Source: Acinetobacter lwoffii (GTDB lineage Bacteria; Pseudomonadota; Gammaproteobacteria; Pseudomonadales; Moraxellaceae). From it: a stretch of DNA of 50,934 nt. Position 1 is the stretch's first letter. The number at the start of each line of letters is the position of its first letter. Location of the stretch: positions 1 through 50,934 of the forward strand of contig NZ_JAMXXN010000020.1 in NCBI RefSeq assembly GCF_024129435.1, written 5' to 3'. The notes beneath the pieces were generated by a model, which saw only the letters and a list, made by a program, of their open reading frames with translations, had not been told where the DNA came from and ran no database searches. Shown one piece after another: positions 36,633-45,236 of the stretch. Both the position numbers and the translations under genes were made by a program.

Positions 36633-38129
36633 ATGGCAATGAAATTTGAAGAATATCTGCAATATGACGGTTTAGGACTGGCTGATCTGGTCGCCAATAA
36701 ACAAGTACATTCAAGTGAACTTTTATCTGCTGCACTAGAGCGTAGCTCAATTGCCAATCCCGAGCTAAATGCAATTATTATTCCGATGCATGAGCATGCA
36801 TTGAAACGGAGCCAGCAAAATCTGTCCGGACCTTTTGCCGGTGTGCCTTTTCTGGTTAAAGACCTGTTTCAGGAATATGCCGGTTATCCAACTTCTTATG
36901 GTTGTCAGGGCTTAAAACGGATTGGTTATATCGCCGAGACCAATGCCGAGATTGTCAATCGCTGGGAAAAAGCCGGGATTGTGACTTTTGGACGTACCAA
37001 TACTCCTGAATTTGGGATTAAAGGTATTACTGAACCAGATGCTTGGGGCAGCTGTAAAAATCCGTGGAATTTACAGCATAATAGCGGCGGCTCGTCCGGT
37101 GGTTCCGCTTCTGCCGTGGCTGCCGGAATTGTACCAATTGCGGGTGCTGGTGATGGTGGCGGCTCGATACGTATCCCCGCTTCCTATTGCGGCCTGTTTG
37201 GCCTGAAACCGAGTCGTGGCCGCACGCCTTGGGGACCACAAATGAGTGAAGCCATGCATGGCGCCGCGATTCAGCATGTACTGACCAAAACGGTACGGGA
37301 TAGTGCTGCAATGCTGGATGCCACCCATGGTGAAGATCATAGTTCACTGTTTAAGATTCAGCGTCCACAGCATCATTATCTGGATGTGATTCAGCAACCG
37401 CCAAAAAAACTGAAAATTGCGTTTAGCACTTATTCTACGATTGGCACACCTGTTTCCCAGGATGCCATTAAAGCCATTGAAAAAACAGCCAAATTGCTAG
37501 AATCTTTGGGCCATGAGGTGGTCGAAGACCGCCCAGCCATTGATGGAATGCAACTGGCCAAGGATTTTATTACCACCTGGTTTAGCCAATTTTCATTTAT
37601 GCTGGATGAAATCCAGAAAGGCTATCCGTCTAAAACAAATGATTTTGAATTGGACTCTTTAGCACTGGCGGCTTTTGGGGCCAAAACCAGCGCGATTGAT
37701 TATATCCAGAACCTGAATAACTGGGGCCAGTATGTGACCCAGATGAATCATTTCTTTGATAATTATGACCTCTATCTAACGCCTGCAACGGCGACAGTGG
37801 CGCCGAAAAATGGTGAGGTCAAAACACCAAACTGGCAGAAACCGATTCTTAAAGGTTTATTGAAACTGAATAAAGCGCATTTACTGGCGCAAGGGAAACT
37901 AGTAAACCAGATTGTGAAAGAAAATCTAAAATGGGTGCCTTTTACCCAGTTGGCCAATATTACCGGACTCCCAGCGATGTCTGTACCACTGTACTGGAAT
38001 GAACAAAACCTGCCGCTCGGTTCACAGTTTATTGCGCCGTTTGCCCGTGAGGATCTGCTATTACAACTGGCAGCCCAATTGGAACAGGCACAACCGTGGT
38101 TTGGGCAATACGCCAAAATCCGTATTTAA
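36633..38129 (+). CDS. Amidase (amidase-signature family)
   Basis: This 498 aa amidase-signature enzyme has the complete Ser-cisSer-Lys triad: Lys76 in PFLVKDLFQ, cis-Ser154 in the GGSSGGSAS loop, and nucleophile Ser178 in GAGDGGGSIRIP. No signal peptide is visible, so it acts in the cytoplasm on an unknown amide. It differs from GatA in lacking the tRNA amidotransferase partner genes nearby. It lies 40 bp after the diguanylate cyclase and could be read through from it, but a functional link is not implied. The convergent MFS gene is 16 bp away. Confidence 0.9.
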   Translation: MAMKFEEYLQYDGLGLADLVANKQVHSSELLSAALERSSIANPELNAIIIPMHEHALKRSQQNLSGPFAGVPFLVKDLFQEYAGYPTSYGCQGLKRIGYIAETNAEIVNRWEKAGIVTFGRTNTPEFGIKGITEPDAWGSCKNPWNLQHNSGGSSGGSASAVAAGIVPIAGAGDGGGSIRIPASYCGLFGLKPSRGRTPWGPQMSEAMHGAAIQHVLTKTVRDSAAMLDATHGEDHSSLFKIQRPQHHYLDVIQQPPKKLKIAFSTYSTIGTPVSQDAIKAIEKTAKLLESLGHEVVEDRPAIDGMQLAKDFITTWFSQFSFMLDEIQKGYPSKTNDFELDSLALAAFGAKTSAIDYIQNLNNWGQYVTQMNHFFDNYDLYLTPATATVAPKNGEVKTPNWQKPILKGLLKLNKAHLLAQGKLVNQIVKENLKWVPFTQLANITGLPAMSVPLYWNEQNLPLGSQFIAPFAREDLLLQLAAQLEQAQPWFGQYAKIRI

Positions 38130-38145
38130 TACTGAGATGATATTT

Positions 38146-39312
38146 TCAAGCCTGTTTTTGCAGTTCGACTTTATTTGGCAATCCGAAAATCAGTAACAAG
38201 CCAAGCAAAGTCGATACTGCAGCAGCGATAAAAATAGATGTGCCGCCGACTTGATCCCAATAATGCCCAGCCAGAATACTGCCACTCGCCACGCCAACGC
38301 CCCACATCGTGCTATATAGCGCTTGTCCACGTCCTTGCTGCCCTGCAGAAAAATTCTGGAAAATCACTCGCATCGCAATCATATGAAATAAACCAAAACT
38401 TAAAGCGTGAATCGTTTGAGCAAAAAACTGTGCCATGAATGAAGCAGGAAAGACCCCGACGATGAACCATCTTAATCCGGTCATCAATAAGCATAACGTG
38501 ACCAGATGGCGCCATGACCAGCGTGTCAGAAAGAACGTCGCATAGGCAAACATGATGATTTCCGCAATGACCCCGACTGACCAGAGCAGCCCAATCTGGC
38601 TGGTGCTAAATCCCGACTGACTGAGATAATTGCTATAAAAACTATAGAATGGCGCGTGTGAAAAGAGCAGAATCAATTCAATCAGGAAAAAGCTATAGAC
38701 GACTGGGCGTTTGAATATCGGCCATAAGGGTTCGAGCTGTTTCTGTGCGGTAGGTGCTGTCGTGGGCTCTTTAATGGTAAATGACCAGAGAAAGGCCAGA
38801 AATGAAATACACAGCAACAAGACGGGCAACATACTGATGCTCATAATTTCAAAGACGGCGCCTAAGCCGAATACACCAATAATAAAACCGACAGATCCCC
38901 ATTTTCGTACTTTGCCATAGAGTTCTGCTCTTTTTTCCCCGAGCCAGAATAAAGTCACGCCTTCAAACTGAGCCAGAATAGCATTCTGAAAGAAACTGAA
39001 AATCAGCATCAATAAAGCTACAGATTGAAAGCTATTGGGAATGATAAAAATCATGAACCAGATACAGGCTTCCATCCAGGTGGCAATACGCACCAGCAGC
39101 ATGCGTTTACCGGATTTGTCTGCAATCCACCCCCAGATCAACGGCGCAAAGAATCGGGTAACAATCGCAATAGAAGATAAAATGCCGATTTCCTGATAAT
39201 TGAAGCCTTGATCTTCAAGATACAGACTCCAAAAAGGCATGAACGCCCCGACAATCGCATAGTAAAAAAAGTAAAATCCACTGAGTCTATGCTGGATTGC
39301 TAGAACTGGCAT
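38146..39312 (-). CDS. MFS transporter (HcaT/PPP-like)
   Basis: This 388 aa major facilitator has about 12 transmembrane helices. Its opening FYFFYYAIVGAFMPFWSLYLEDQGFNYQEIGIL, read in part, and the WIADKSGKR loop match the MFS_1-like group that includes the E. coli 3-phenylpropionate transporter HcaT and nucleoside permease NupG. The substrate cannot be inferred. No catabolic genes for phenylpropionate are adjacent. It is convergent with the amidase gene. Confidence 0.85.
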   Translation of the reverse strand: MPVLAIQHRLSGFYFFYYAIVGAFMPFWSLYLEDQGFNYQEIGILSSIAIVTRFFAPLIWGWIADKSGKRMLLVRIATWMEACIWFMIFIIPNSFQSVALLMLIFSFFQNAILAQFEGVTLFWLGEKRAELYGKVRKWGSVGFIIGVFGLGAVFEIMSISMLPVLLLCISFLAFLWSFTIKEPTTAPTAQKQLEPLWPIFKRPVVYSFFLIELILLFSHAPFYSFYSNYLSQSGFSTSQIGLLWSVGVIAEIIMFAYATFFLTRWSWRHLVTLCLLMTGLRWFIVGVFPASFMAQFFAQTIHALSFGLFHMIAMRVIFQNFSAGQQGRGQALYSTMWGVGVASGSILAGHYWDQVGGTSIFIAAAVSTLLGLLLIFGLPNKVELQKQA

Positions 39313-39691
39313 TGATTTATATATCCTAATATTTTCAAAATGTTAAACTCAATCAATTTCTATAGCACTGTATTCGACAACTCTTGATTTTGCTACGAGC
39401 ATCTCGTATTAGTCTAAAAATAAATTTACATAAGTTTATGAATAAATTTTACTAAAGCAAAAAACCCTTTGCTGAGTTAAATCAAAGTAAGAACATAAAT
39501 CGGCTTCTATATTGAGCACACGATAAAGGGCGGAAATATTTTAGAAAGGAGTATGGAGGGACTTAAAATCTAGAGATCAATAATCATACAGACATTCTCA
39601 TTATTTTATGGCTAAAGTATGTCCAAAGAATTTTCAGATCATAGGCTAAAAAATTAAAATCAACTCTAGCTTTATAGCAAGGAGAAAATCA
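39313..39691. other. Divergent intergenic region between MFS and catalase-like genes
   Basis: This 379 bp AT-rich gap holds the promoters of both flanking genes. A good ribosome binding site, AAGGAG, precedes the catalase-like start. No other feature was identified. Confidence 0.5.
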
Positions 39692-40831
39692 ATGCCTAAC
39701 TTTATAAGACCTATATGCTCGGGTCTAGTCTTCCTCCCTTTAATGGCAATAAGTATTTGTAGTGCGGCATATGCTAACGCTTCCCCTATAGCATCTAACT
39801 CTCCGAAAGAGAATATTCATCCCAATATAGATCATCATTTAAGTGAAAGTCTTTATCCTAATGAAGCAAACATAACTGAAAAAATCGCAGATATCATTGA
39901 GCTATCGATTCGGAAAGAGTATTCCACAGGTATCGCGCTACGTGATGCCCATCCCAAAGCACACGGTTGTGTACGTGCAGAATTCAAAGTAGATGAAGCT
40001 CTTCCCAAAAACTTGGCTCAAGGTGTTTTTCTTCCTGGAAAAACATATCAAGCCTGGATTCGTTTCTCTAATGGCTCTAAAGATGCCCAACAAGCAGATA
40101 TTAAAAAAGATGCCCGTGGCATGGCGATAAAACTTTTGGGAGTACCGGGAGAAAAGCTTTTAGATGATGAAACATCTACTCAAGATTTCATTATGATCAA
40201 TCATCCTGTCTTTTTTGTGAATGATCCAGTTCGATATATGTCATTTATGCAAGATATAAATAGCGATAGATTTTTTAATAAACTGCATATTCCTTTTGCA
40301 TTAGGAGCTAAAGGAACCTGGATTGCCTTAAATACGAGAAATAAAATTTCTAATCCTTTGCAAACTAGATATTGGTCTATGGTGCCCTATCAATTAGGAA
40401 TAGGCACTGATCGTCAAGCTGTAAAGTATTCAGCTCAAGCATGTTCGACAGTGATAGATCCTCTTCCACATGCTCCCCATCATAATTTTCTAAGAGAAAA
40501 ACTGCGCCAACATTTGCAAAAAAGTGAAGCATGTATGGAGTTTCTGGTACAGCCTAGAACATCAAACACCATGTCGGTCGAAGATTCCATGACTGAATGG
40601 CAAGAAAGTGAGGCACCTTTTTACAAGGTAGCCACTATCCGGATTCCTCAACAAGTTTTTGATACGCCTGAACAAAACAAGTTTTGTGAAAACCTCTCTT
40701 TTACACCATGGCATACACTACCAGAGCACAAACCTCTAGGAGTAATAAACAGAATGCGAAAAGTGATTTATGATCGTATTAGTCAGCTTAGACATGATTT
40801 GAATTCTACTCACAGATCAGAACCACATTAA
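39692..40831 (+). CDS. Exported catalase-like heme protein
   Basis: This 379 aa protein has a signal peptide (about 1-30, ending YANA) and a shortened catalase fold. The distal heme residues are present as His91 in KAHGCVRAEF and an Asn in MINHPVFFVND. The proximal ligand pattern R-x3-Y is seen as Arg356 to Tyr360 in NRMRKVIYDR. It is shorter than monofunctional catalases (about 480 aa) and belongs to the small catalase-related group (SrpA-like), which often act as peroxidases. Location is probably periplasmic. The next gene, a secreted lipase-like protein, follows after 159 bp on the same strand. Confidence 0.87.
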   Translation: MPNFIRPICSGLVFLPLMAISICSAAYANASPIASNSPKENIHPNIDHHLSESLYPNEANITEKIADIIELSIRKEYSTGIALRDAHPKAHGCVRAEFKVDEALPKNLAQGVFLPGKTYQAWIRFSNGSKDAQQADIKKDARGMAIKLLGVPGEKLLDDETSTQDFIMINHPVFFVNDPVRYMSFMQDINSDRFFNKLHIPFALGAKGTWIALNTRNKISNPLQTRYWSMVPYQLGIGTDRQAVKYSAQACSTVIDPLPHAPHHNFLREKLRQHLQKSEACMEFLVQPRTSNTMSVEDSMTEWQESEAPFYKVATIRIPQQVFDTPEQNKFCENLSFTPWHTLPEHKPLGVINRMRKVIYDRISQLRHDLNSTHRSEPH

Positions 40832-40990
40832 AATATAAGTGCTTATATGAAGCTATCAGCTAGACTAAAATAACCAGTTGTACTGCTCATTCGCCTTAAC
40901 TTAAAAGCTTTAGTTTACAAACTTTGTGCAGAGTTAATTTAGAAACATAAATAAAGCTGTTACATTAAAAATGACATTATAAAAAGGAAA

Positions 40991-42205
40991 ATGGTTTCAG
41001 TGATGAAAATTAAACCTCCTATTATTAAATTGATCATGAGCTGTTTATGTTTAGGTTCAACATATGCAATAGCCTCTCCTCCACTTCCCGATAACAGCAA
41101 AATCCAAGCATCTCATATTTCGAAAAAAATACCGGGTACAATATTATCTATACAAGAACAAAATACTGATCTGTTTACAAATGCCTCACAACGTTTCTTA
41201 ATCAATTATCGCAGTCGTGGCACAAAATCCGAGCCCATCGTCACTTCAGGCTATATTTTGTTACCTAAAGGCAAAGTCCCTAAAGATGGATGGCCTGTTC
41301 TGGCTTGGGCGCATGGTACAGCTGGCGTTGCTGATACATGTGCACCCTCTGGCGATTATTTGGGTGGGCCAGTCCATGTCTATCAGCAAATCGCTGCTAA
41401 GGCATTGAATGCCTGGCTCGCTCGCGGCTATGCAGTCGTTGCACCTGATTATCAAGGCTTAGGCACTCCGGGCGGTCATCCTTATATGAATGCGCGAAGC
41501 CAGTTGCATACTGTCGTTGATGCTGTACGAGCGATCCACCATTTAAAGCCTTATAGCTTTAGTAAAAATTGGTATGTTATGGGTCATAGTCAAGGAGGTG
41601 CAGCATCTCTTAAAGTTGCAGCGTCCGGTCAAAAAGATGCGCCTGAATTTGATCTTCGCGGGGCAATTGCACTGGCGCCAGGCGGTTATCAATATGAAGG
41701 AATCGCTGAATATGTTGCCAGCAATTCGCAAATCACGACTGATGTCGCCGCATTTTTTCCAATTGTGCTTTTAGGAGCAGAAGCTGCAGATCCGATGCTT
41801 GCTCCAGCAAATTTAGTTAGCCCAGAAATGGGAGAAATTCTTAATCATGCACGCAGTCGCTGTTTGTCAGAATTACAATCTGAACTAAAACAAGCACCTA
41901 AGACTGTCTTTAAATCAAATGTAAATCTGGCACCTTTGACCAATTATTTAAAAGAACAGTCTATTGAGAATATGATACCGACTGTGCCGGTTCTGCTGGT
42001 ACAAGGTGAGAAAGATCAACTGGTCGATGATCGTGGTACTTATGCTTACTACCAGCAGGTATGTACAAAGCAGAAATCTATCGCCTTACATCTCGTCAAA
42101 AATGGAGATCATCGTGATTCCTTAAGACAGAGTGAATTTCTGATTGGAAACTTTATCCATTCAGTTGAACAAGGAAAAGCTTTGAGCACCTGCGCTACAA
42201 AATAA
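40991..42205 (+). CDS. Secreted alpha/beta hydrolase, secretory-lipase-like
   Basis: This 404 aa exported hydrolase has a signal peptide in the first ~28 residues (ending AIA). Its nucleophile elbow MGHSQGGAA contains Ser200, and the oxyanion segment is WAHGTAG (106-112). The catalytic acid and His are probably in VQGEKDQLVDD and KNGDHRDSL near the C terminus. The layout, including APDYQGLGTPGGHPY, matches the secretory lipase (LIP) family. ATG codons at 40991 and 41003 and a GTG at 41000 compete as the start; the ribosome binding site AAGGAA is close to the first. The substrate is unknown. Confidence 0.87.
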   Translation: MVSVMKIKPPIIKLIMSCLCLGSTYAIASPPLPDNSKIQASHISKKIPGTILSIQEQNTDLFTNASQRFLINYRSRGTKSEPIVTSGYILLPKGKVPKDGWPVLAWAHGTAGVADTCAPSGDYLGGPVHVYQQIAAKALNAWLARGYAVVAPDYQGLGTPGGHPYMNARSQLHTVVDAVRAIHHLKPYSFSKNWYVMGHSQGGAASLKVAASGQKDAPEFDLRGAIALAPGGYQYEGIAEYVASNSQITTDVAAFFPIVLLGAEAADPMLAPANLVSPEMGEILNHARSRCLSELQSELKQAPKTVFKSNVNLAPLTNYLKEQSIENMIPTVPVLLVQGEKDQLVDDRGTYAYYQQVCTKQKSIALHLVKNGDHRDSLRQSEFLIGNFIHSVEQGKALSTCATK

Positions 42206-42261
42206 CCCGGCGAGCTTTTGCATTTAATCATTAAAGCCTCAAATATTTTAATCTTCATATT

Positions 42262-42296
42262 TATAGAATAGTCCTTTAAATAAGCACTATTCTATA
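42262..42296. repeat. Perfect 11 bp inverted repeat after the lipase-like gene
   Basis: TATAGAATAGT (42262-42272) and ACTATTCTATA (42286-42296) form a perfect hairpin with a 13 nt loop, 57 bp past the lipase-like stop. No T run follows on either strand, so it is not a classical terminator. It may be a processing site, an operator, or part of a decayed small element. Confidence 0.5.
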
Positions 42297-42431
42297 AAGA
42301 GGATAAACTGATATTAATCCGTATTCTTACTTTCTGTTAAAACTATACTTACGATTTCGAATTGTTTTGAGCCCATCATTTTTATACCTTAGTTCTTTAG
42401 CAGACAATAATTAGAATGAAAGAGGTTATTT

Positions 42432-43067
42432 ATGTGCTCGAACTATGAATTCCCCTCAAAAAAACGTCTTTCCTTATTAGATATTCATGAAGATCAACTC
42501 GAACTGGAAATAAAAAGGCATGTTTATCCTTTAGCGCCTGCTCCAATCATTATGCGCGGTGCTGACGAATTTGAGCTGGATATTGCACGTTTCGGACTGA
42601 TTCCAGCCTGGGCGAAAGAATTGAAATATGGCCGGCATACCTATAATGCACGGACTGAAACAGTGGCATCCAAACCGAGTTTTCGACATGCCTGGAAAAA
42701 CAACCAGTTTGCTTTAGTACCGGTCGATACCTTCTATGAGCCTAAATATATAGACGGCAAACCGCACTGGTTTGGTATTTCACGTGAAGATGGCAATCCT
42801 TTTACCGTGGCGGCGATTTATGATGACGCACACATTTATGGTGAGAAAATCAGATCATTTTCGATGCTAACCATAAATTCAGATCAACATCCCTTTATGA
42901 AACAGTTTCATGATCCGAATGACGAAAAACGCTCGATCATTGTGATTCCGGAAAAATCACGACATGACTGGTTGCACTGCGATCATGAACAAGCCCATGA
43001 ATTTTTCTTTGAAATAAAAGATGAATTTATTGCAAAGCCTAGAGATCAACGCTTATTGGGAAATTAA
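42432..43067 (+). CDS. SRAP-family DNA-protein crosslink peptidase (YedK/HMCES-like)
   Basis: SRAP proteins trap abasic sites in single-stranded DNA through the amino-terminal Cys. The 211 aa product has Cys2 directly after Met, Asn72 in YNARTETVASKPSFRHAW, Glu103 in FYEP and His160 in the MKQFHDP stretch, which together form the known active site. The usual motif tails differ (FYEP rather than FYEW, HDPND instead of HxRMP), so this is a divergent member. It is a single gene. Confidence 0.88.
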   Translation: MCSNYEFPSKKRLSLLDIHEDQLELEIKRHVYPLAPAPIIMRGADEFELDIARFGLIPAWAKELKYGRHTYNARTETVASKPSFRHAWKNNQFALVPVDTFYEPKYIDGKPHWFGISREDGNPFTVAAIYDDAHIYGEKIRSFSMLTINSDQHPFMKQFHDPNDEKRSIIVIPEKSRHDWLHCDHEQAHEFFFEIKDEFIAKPRDQRLLGN

Positions 43068-43069
43068 AA

Positions 43070-43091
43070 AGCCCTAAACCAAGTTAGGGCT
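43070..43091. terminator. Hairpin after the SRAP gene
   Basis: GCCCTAA (43071-43077) and TTAGGGC (43084-43090) form a perfect stem just after the SRAP stop. The rightward T run is short. Read leftward it ends in four to five T residues and could terminate the convergent 46 aa gene. Confidence 0.6.
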
Positions 43092-43108
43092 TCGTCCATG
43101 TGAAAAAG

Positions 43109-43249
43109 CTATTTTTGCTCTCTCAATGGATTTTCCGGTTCTGCATTGGGTTTTTTCTCTGGTTTGACATGCTTATAAGATGCCTGATTACCCTTGTCGT
43201 CATTTGATTCTTTATGCGGATTTGATTCTTGCTCTGGCTTATTTGTCAT
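43109..43249 (-). CDS. 46 aa highly hydrophilic small protein
   Basis: A 46-codon ORF has an excellent ribosome binding site (GAAGGAG, 6-7 nt before the ATG) and a hairpin after its stop. The peptide is made almost wholly of Lys, Glu, Asn, Gln, Pro, Ser and Asp, with virtually no hydrophobic residues. It is therefore expected to be disordered, like stress-linked hydrophilins. No named family is recognised. Its codon use looks like a real gene, and the ribosome binding site makes chance unlikely. Confidence 0.7.
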   Translation of the reverse strand: MTNKPEQESNPHKESNDDKGNQASYKHVKPEKKPNAEPENPLREQK

Positions 43250-43374
43250 ATGCATCTCCTTCATATATCTATTAATAAATAAATATGATATCTGCTGCTA
43301 AACATCAATGTTATTTATGTTGCACATTCAGTTTTATAAAGAGACAAACTTTCCTTCAAGTGCTCTTTGACATT

Positions 43375-43633
43375 TCACAATTCTTGTTGTTCATCTGAGC
43401 AAATAAGCTGTTCAGCCTGATCGTAGACGATACAGCAAAGAATATGAATTCGCGTGCGAGCCGATATCGAATACATGAAATTTTCTAACCTTATCCACTG
43501 ACGGAAAAAGTCTTTTCATCTCAGCAAAACCTTTAGGATGATTGGCCTTAATCATTCGATACTAACCATCTAATGCAGTTTCAGCCTTTGGCCTCTTTTG
43601 AATTGCTTCAAGAATTCGAGCGTAGATGCTCAC
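43375..43633 (-). pseudogene. Decayed HigB-type toxin gene
   Basis: Read leftward from a GTG at 43633, the sequence encodes a HigB-like N-terminal part with RPKAETALDG, then an in-frame TAG where the family has Trp (DGWY). It continues with YRMIKANHPKGFAEMKRLFPSVDKV and KFHVFDIG, the HigB signature (LFPSxDxVxxxxVFxI). After FDIG the frame is lost: a one-base shift restores a stretch with CCIVYDQAEQL, ending at TGA (43375-43377). Two lesions make it a probable pseudogene of an mRNA-interferase toxin. No HigA-like antitoxin gene is seen beside it. Confidence 0.6.
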
Positions 43634-43771
43634 CTACATATATTTTATAGTATTTTGCTATTTCAGTTCTAAGCAGCTAAGAATCTATTAAAATATAATC
43701 CTATTGAAATGATTCTCTTATAAAGTATTCCTTGTGAGAAATTATGTTTAGATCCAAAAATTTTATCAGTA

Positions 43772-43808
43772 AAGAAAAACCCCGCCAACTGATGATTGAA
43801 CGGGGATT
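43772..43808 (-). terminator. Terminator of the 37 aa gene
   Basis: Read leftward, CCCCG and CGGGG (43801-43805 and 4380-84, that is 43780-43784) form a stem followed by TTTTTC. It lies about 35 bp past the stop of the 37 aa gene. Confidence 0.65.
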
Positions 43809-43841
43809 GATCTTCATTAATATGTCTGATGATTTGGCACA

Positions 43842-43955
43842 TTATTCAATATTTTTCAAGCAATCACGACACTGTTTGACCTCATCATGGTCACACGTGT
43901 AGTTAATTTCAGTCGCACCATGAAGACCAAATAAACAAAATATAAATTGCATCAT
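43842..43955 (-). CDS. 37 aa Cys-containing small protein
   Basis: A 37-codon ORF is preceded by a ribosome binding site (AGGAG, spacing 6) and followed by a rho-independent terminator, which together support it as a real gene. The N terminus is hydrophobic (about residues 3-12). The rest has TCDHDEV and QCRDC, a Cys/His/Asp arrangement (Cys 21, 29, 32) suited to metal binding. The family is unknown. Confidence 0.6.
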   Translation of the reverse strand: MMQFIFCLFGLHGATEINYTCDHDEVKQCRDCLKNIE

Positions 43956-44108
43956 GTTTTTCTCCTGAGTGTAAAAAGCTCGATCCAACATCAAGCTTTA
44001 TTGTTTTAAATATAGAATGACTCAATACAAAATGATTGGATCAGCGATCTAGAACAACTTCAGTACTCAGCTCTGTTTAGCCTTTAAGTAAAATTGAAGC
44101 TTTTGGGG

Positions 44109-44270
44109 CTAAGTTCGTACAGGCTCTTCAGCTTGAGTCGTCTGATCCTTTTTACAATGATCACTTTTACAATGCTTGCTGCTCATCATCTGACACATTT
44201 TCTCTTTGCAAGATTTAAAACAACAGCCGACCATCACGCCCATGCCAAATGCGCATATACATCTCATCAT
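44109..44270 (-). CDS. 53 aa Cys-rich small protein
   Basis: A 53-codon ORF encodes eight Cys residues (4, 6, 16, 17, 21, 26, 34, 39), including CxC, CC and HCKSDHC patterns, and several Met, followed by a polar tail. A short hydrophobic stretch lies at about 5-18. The composition suggests metal binding (metallothionein- or copper-chaperone-like), but this is inference. Its start overlaps the stop of an 18-codon upstream ORF (ATGA), and an AGGA ribosome binding site lies about 8 nt upstream. It is unrelated in sequence to the 37 aa protein, though both are short, begin with two Met and carry Cys clusters. Confidence 0.6.
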   Translation of the reverse strand: MMRCICAFGMGVMVGCCFKSCKEKMCQMMSSKHCKSDHCKKDQTTQAEEPVRT

Positions 44271-44323
44271 AGCTTTGTCCTGTCTTTATCGTGAAAAGAG
44301 ATATATAAATAACATCTATTCAT
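44267..44323 (-). CDS. 18 aa leader ORF coupled to the Cys-rich gene
   Basis: An 18-codon ORF with a strong ribosome binding site (CAGGAGA, 5-6 nt before ATG) stops at a TGA overlapping the double ATG of the 53 aa gene. The arrangement is typical of a leader peptide with translational coupling. The sequence CTCAGGAG before its start also occurs before the 37 aa gene. Function is unknown. Confidence 0.4.
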   Translation of the reverse strand: MNRCYLYISFHDKDRTKL

Positions 44324-44862
44324 GTATCTCTCCTGAGGGAATTTTCAGGCTTTATGTTGTGTATGAAAACTTATGTGAAAGAGAATGAGCAAAAAATACA
44401 ATCAGCAAAGAAAAAACCAGATTTAAGACGGAAAAGAAAAAGCCTGTTTAACTCTCCTAAATTAAACAGGCCTTATAATGTGCTGATTTTTAATTATTTT
44501 CATTAAGTTCTTAGAATGACGCCAAGATATCACTAGCCCTGCAGCCAATCTGTGTAGGATATATATATGCAATGTTTCAAAATATGAAAAAACCATTACT
44601 TTTGTTAATTAAATGACTGTAATTTATCCAAAAATCTTTTTAATGAGCAAATAAGACGATTAAATAACCAAAACCCAAAAAGAATTGCTAAACCTATAAA
44701 TGAGAATAGGTTAATTCAGATTTGTAGGAGAAAATTCCTTATTTCAGTCAATATCGGATGTTATGAATGTTCAATGTTTCATAAAGTTTATAGATCATTG
44801 CTTTCTTTTTAGTCATTTCTCTCTATAATTTTTCATATGAGCAATAACAATATTTTGGCAGT
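44324..44862. other. Gene-free stretch with an orphan terminator
   Basis: No convincing gene lies in these 539 bp. A leftward hairpin with T run (44432-44472) has no recognised gene upstream of it, so a small RNA or very short gene may end there. The rest holds the promoter of the leftward small-protein genes on the left and of the lipoprotein on the right. Confidence 0.5.
44432..44472 (-). terminator. Orphan leftward rho-independent terminator
   Basis: CCTGTTTAA (44443-44451) and TTAAACAGG (44462-44470) form a perfect 9 bp stem. Read leftward it is followed by TTTTTCTTTT. No gene is evident in the 390 bp to its right on the same strand. Confidence 0.6.
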
Positions 44863-45204
44863 ATGAAAAATCGCATACTAATTACTTTATTGATGAGTCT
44901 GGCAATAAGCGGCTGCCAAAAACATCAAGCAGAGAGTTTAGCCGAGGCTGATGCAAACATTAAAGCGCAGTTTGAACAGTCAGATAATCAACTCAGTGCT
45001 TATCTGGACAAACTCGACTCTTCAACAATTAGTCTGGAAGAAAGAACACGCATCCTGTGTGAACAATATCCTAAAGAATATAAAAATAACTACATGCCTG
45101 CTCTGCTAAAACTTGCACCCAAGGAATATACAGAAAAAGAGTTGCTCACAGACCTAGACAATGCCTTGAATTTCTACAAGCTAAAAGCCAATATTCAGTG
45201 TTAA
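44863..45204 (+). CDS. Small lipoprotein of unknown function
   Basis: This 113 aa protein has a lipoprotein signal peptide ending in the lipobox AISGC (Cys18). The mature part is acidic and helical, with Cys residues in ILCEQYP and at the C terminus that could form a disulfide. The family is unknown. A rho-independent terminator follows its stop by about 35 bp. It is probably anchored in the outer membrane, since no Asp follows the lipid-bearing Cys. Confidence 0.8.
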   Translation: MKNRILITLLMSLAISGCQKHQAESLAEADANIKAQFEQSDNQLSAYLDKLDSSTISLEERTRILCEQYPKEYKNNYMPALLKLAPKEYTEKELLTDLDNALNFYKLKANIQC

Positions 45205-45236
45205 TAAATACTTAGTCTAATCGTGCAATGAAATAT

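Noticed and set aside
44094..44388. Plus-strand short ORFs over the small Cys-rich genes
   Set aside because: The leftward frames have good ribosome binding sites and coupling; the plus-strand frames have neither.
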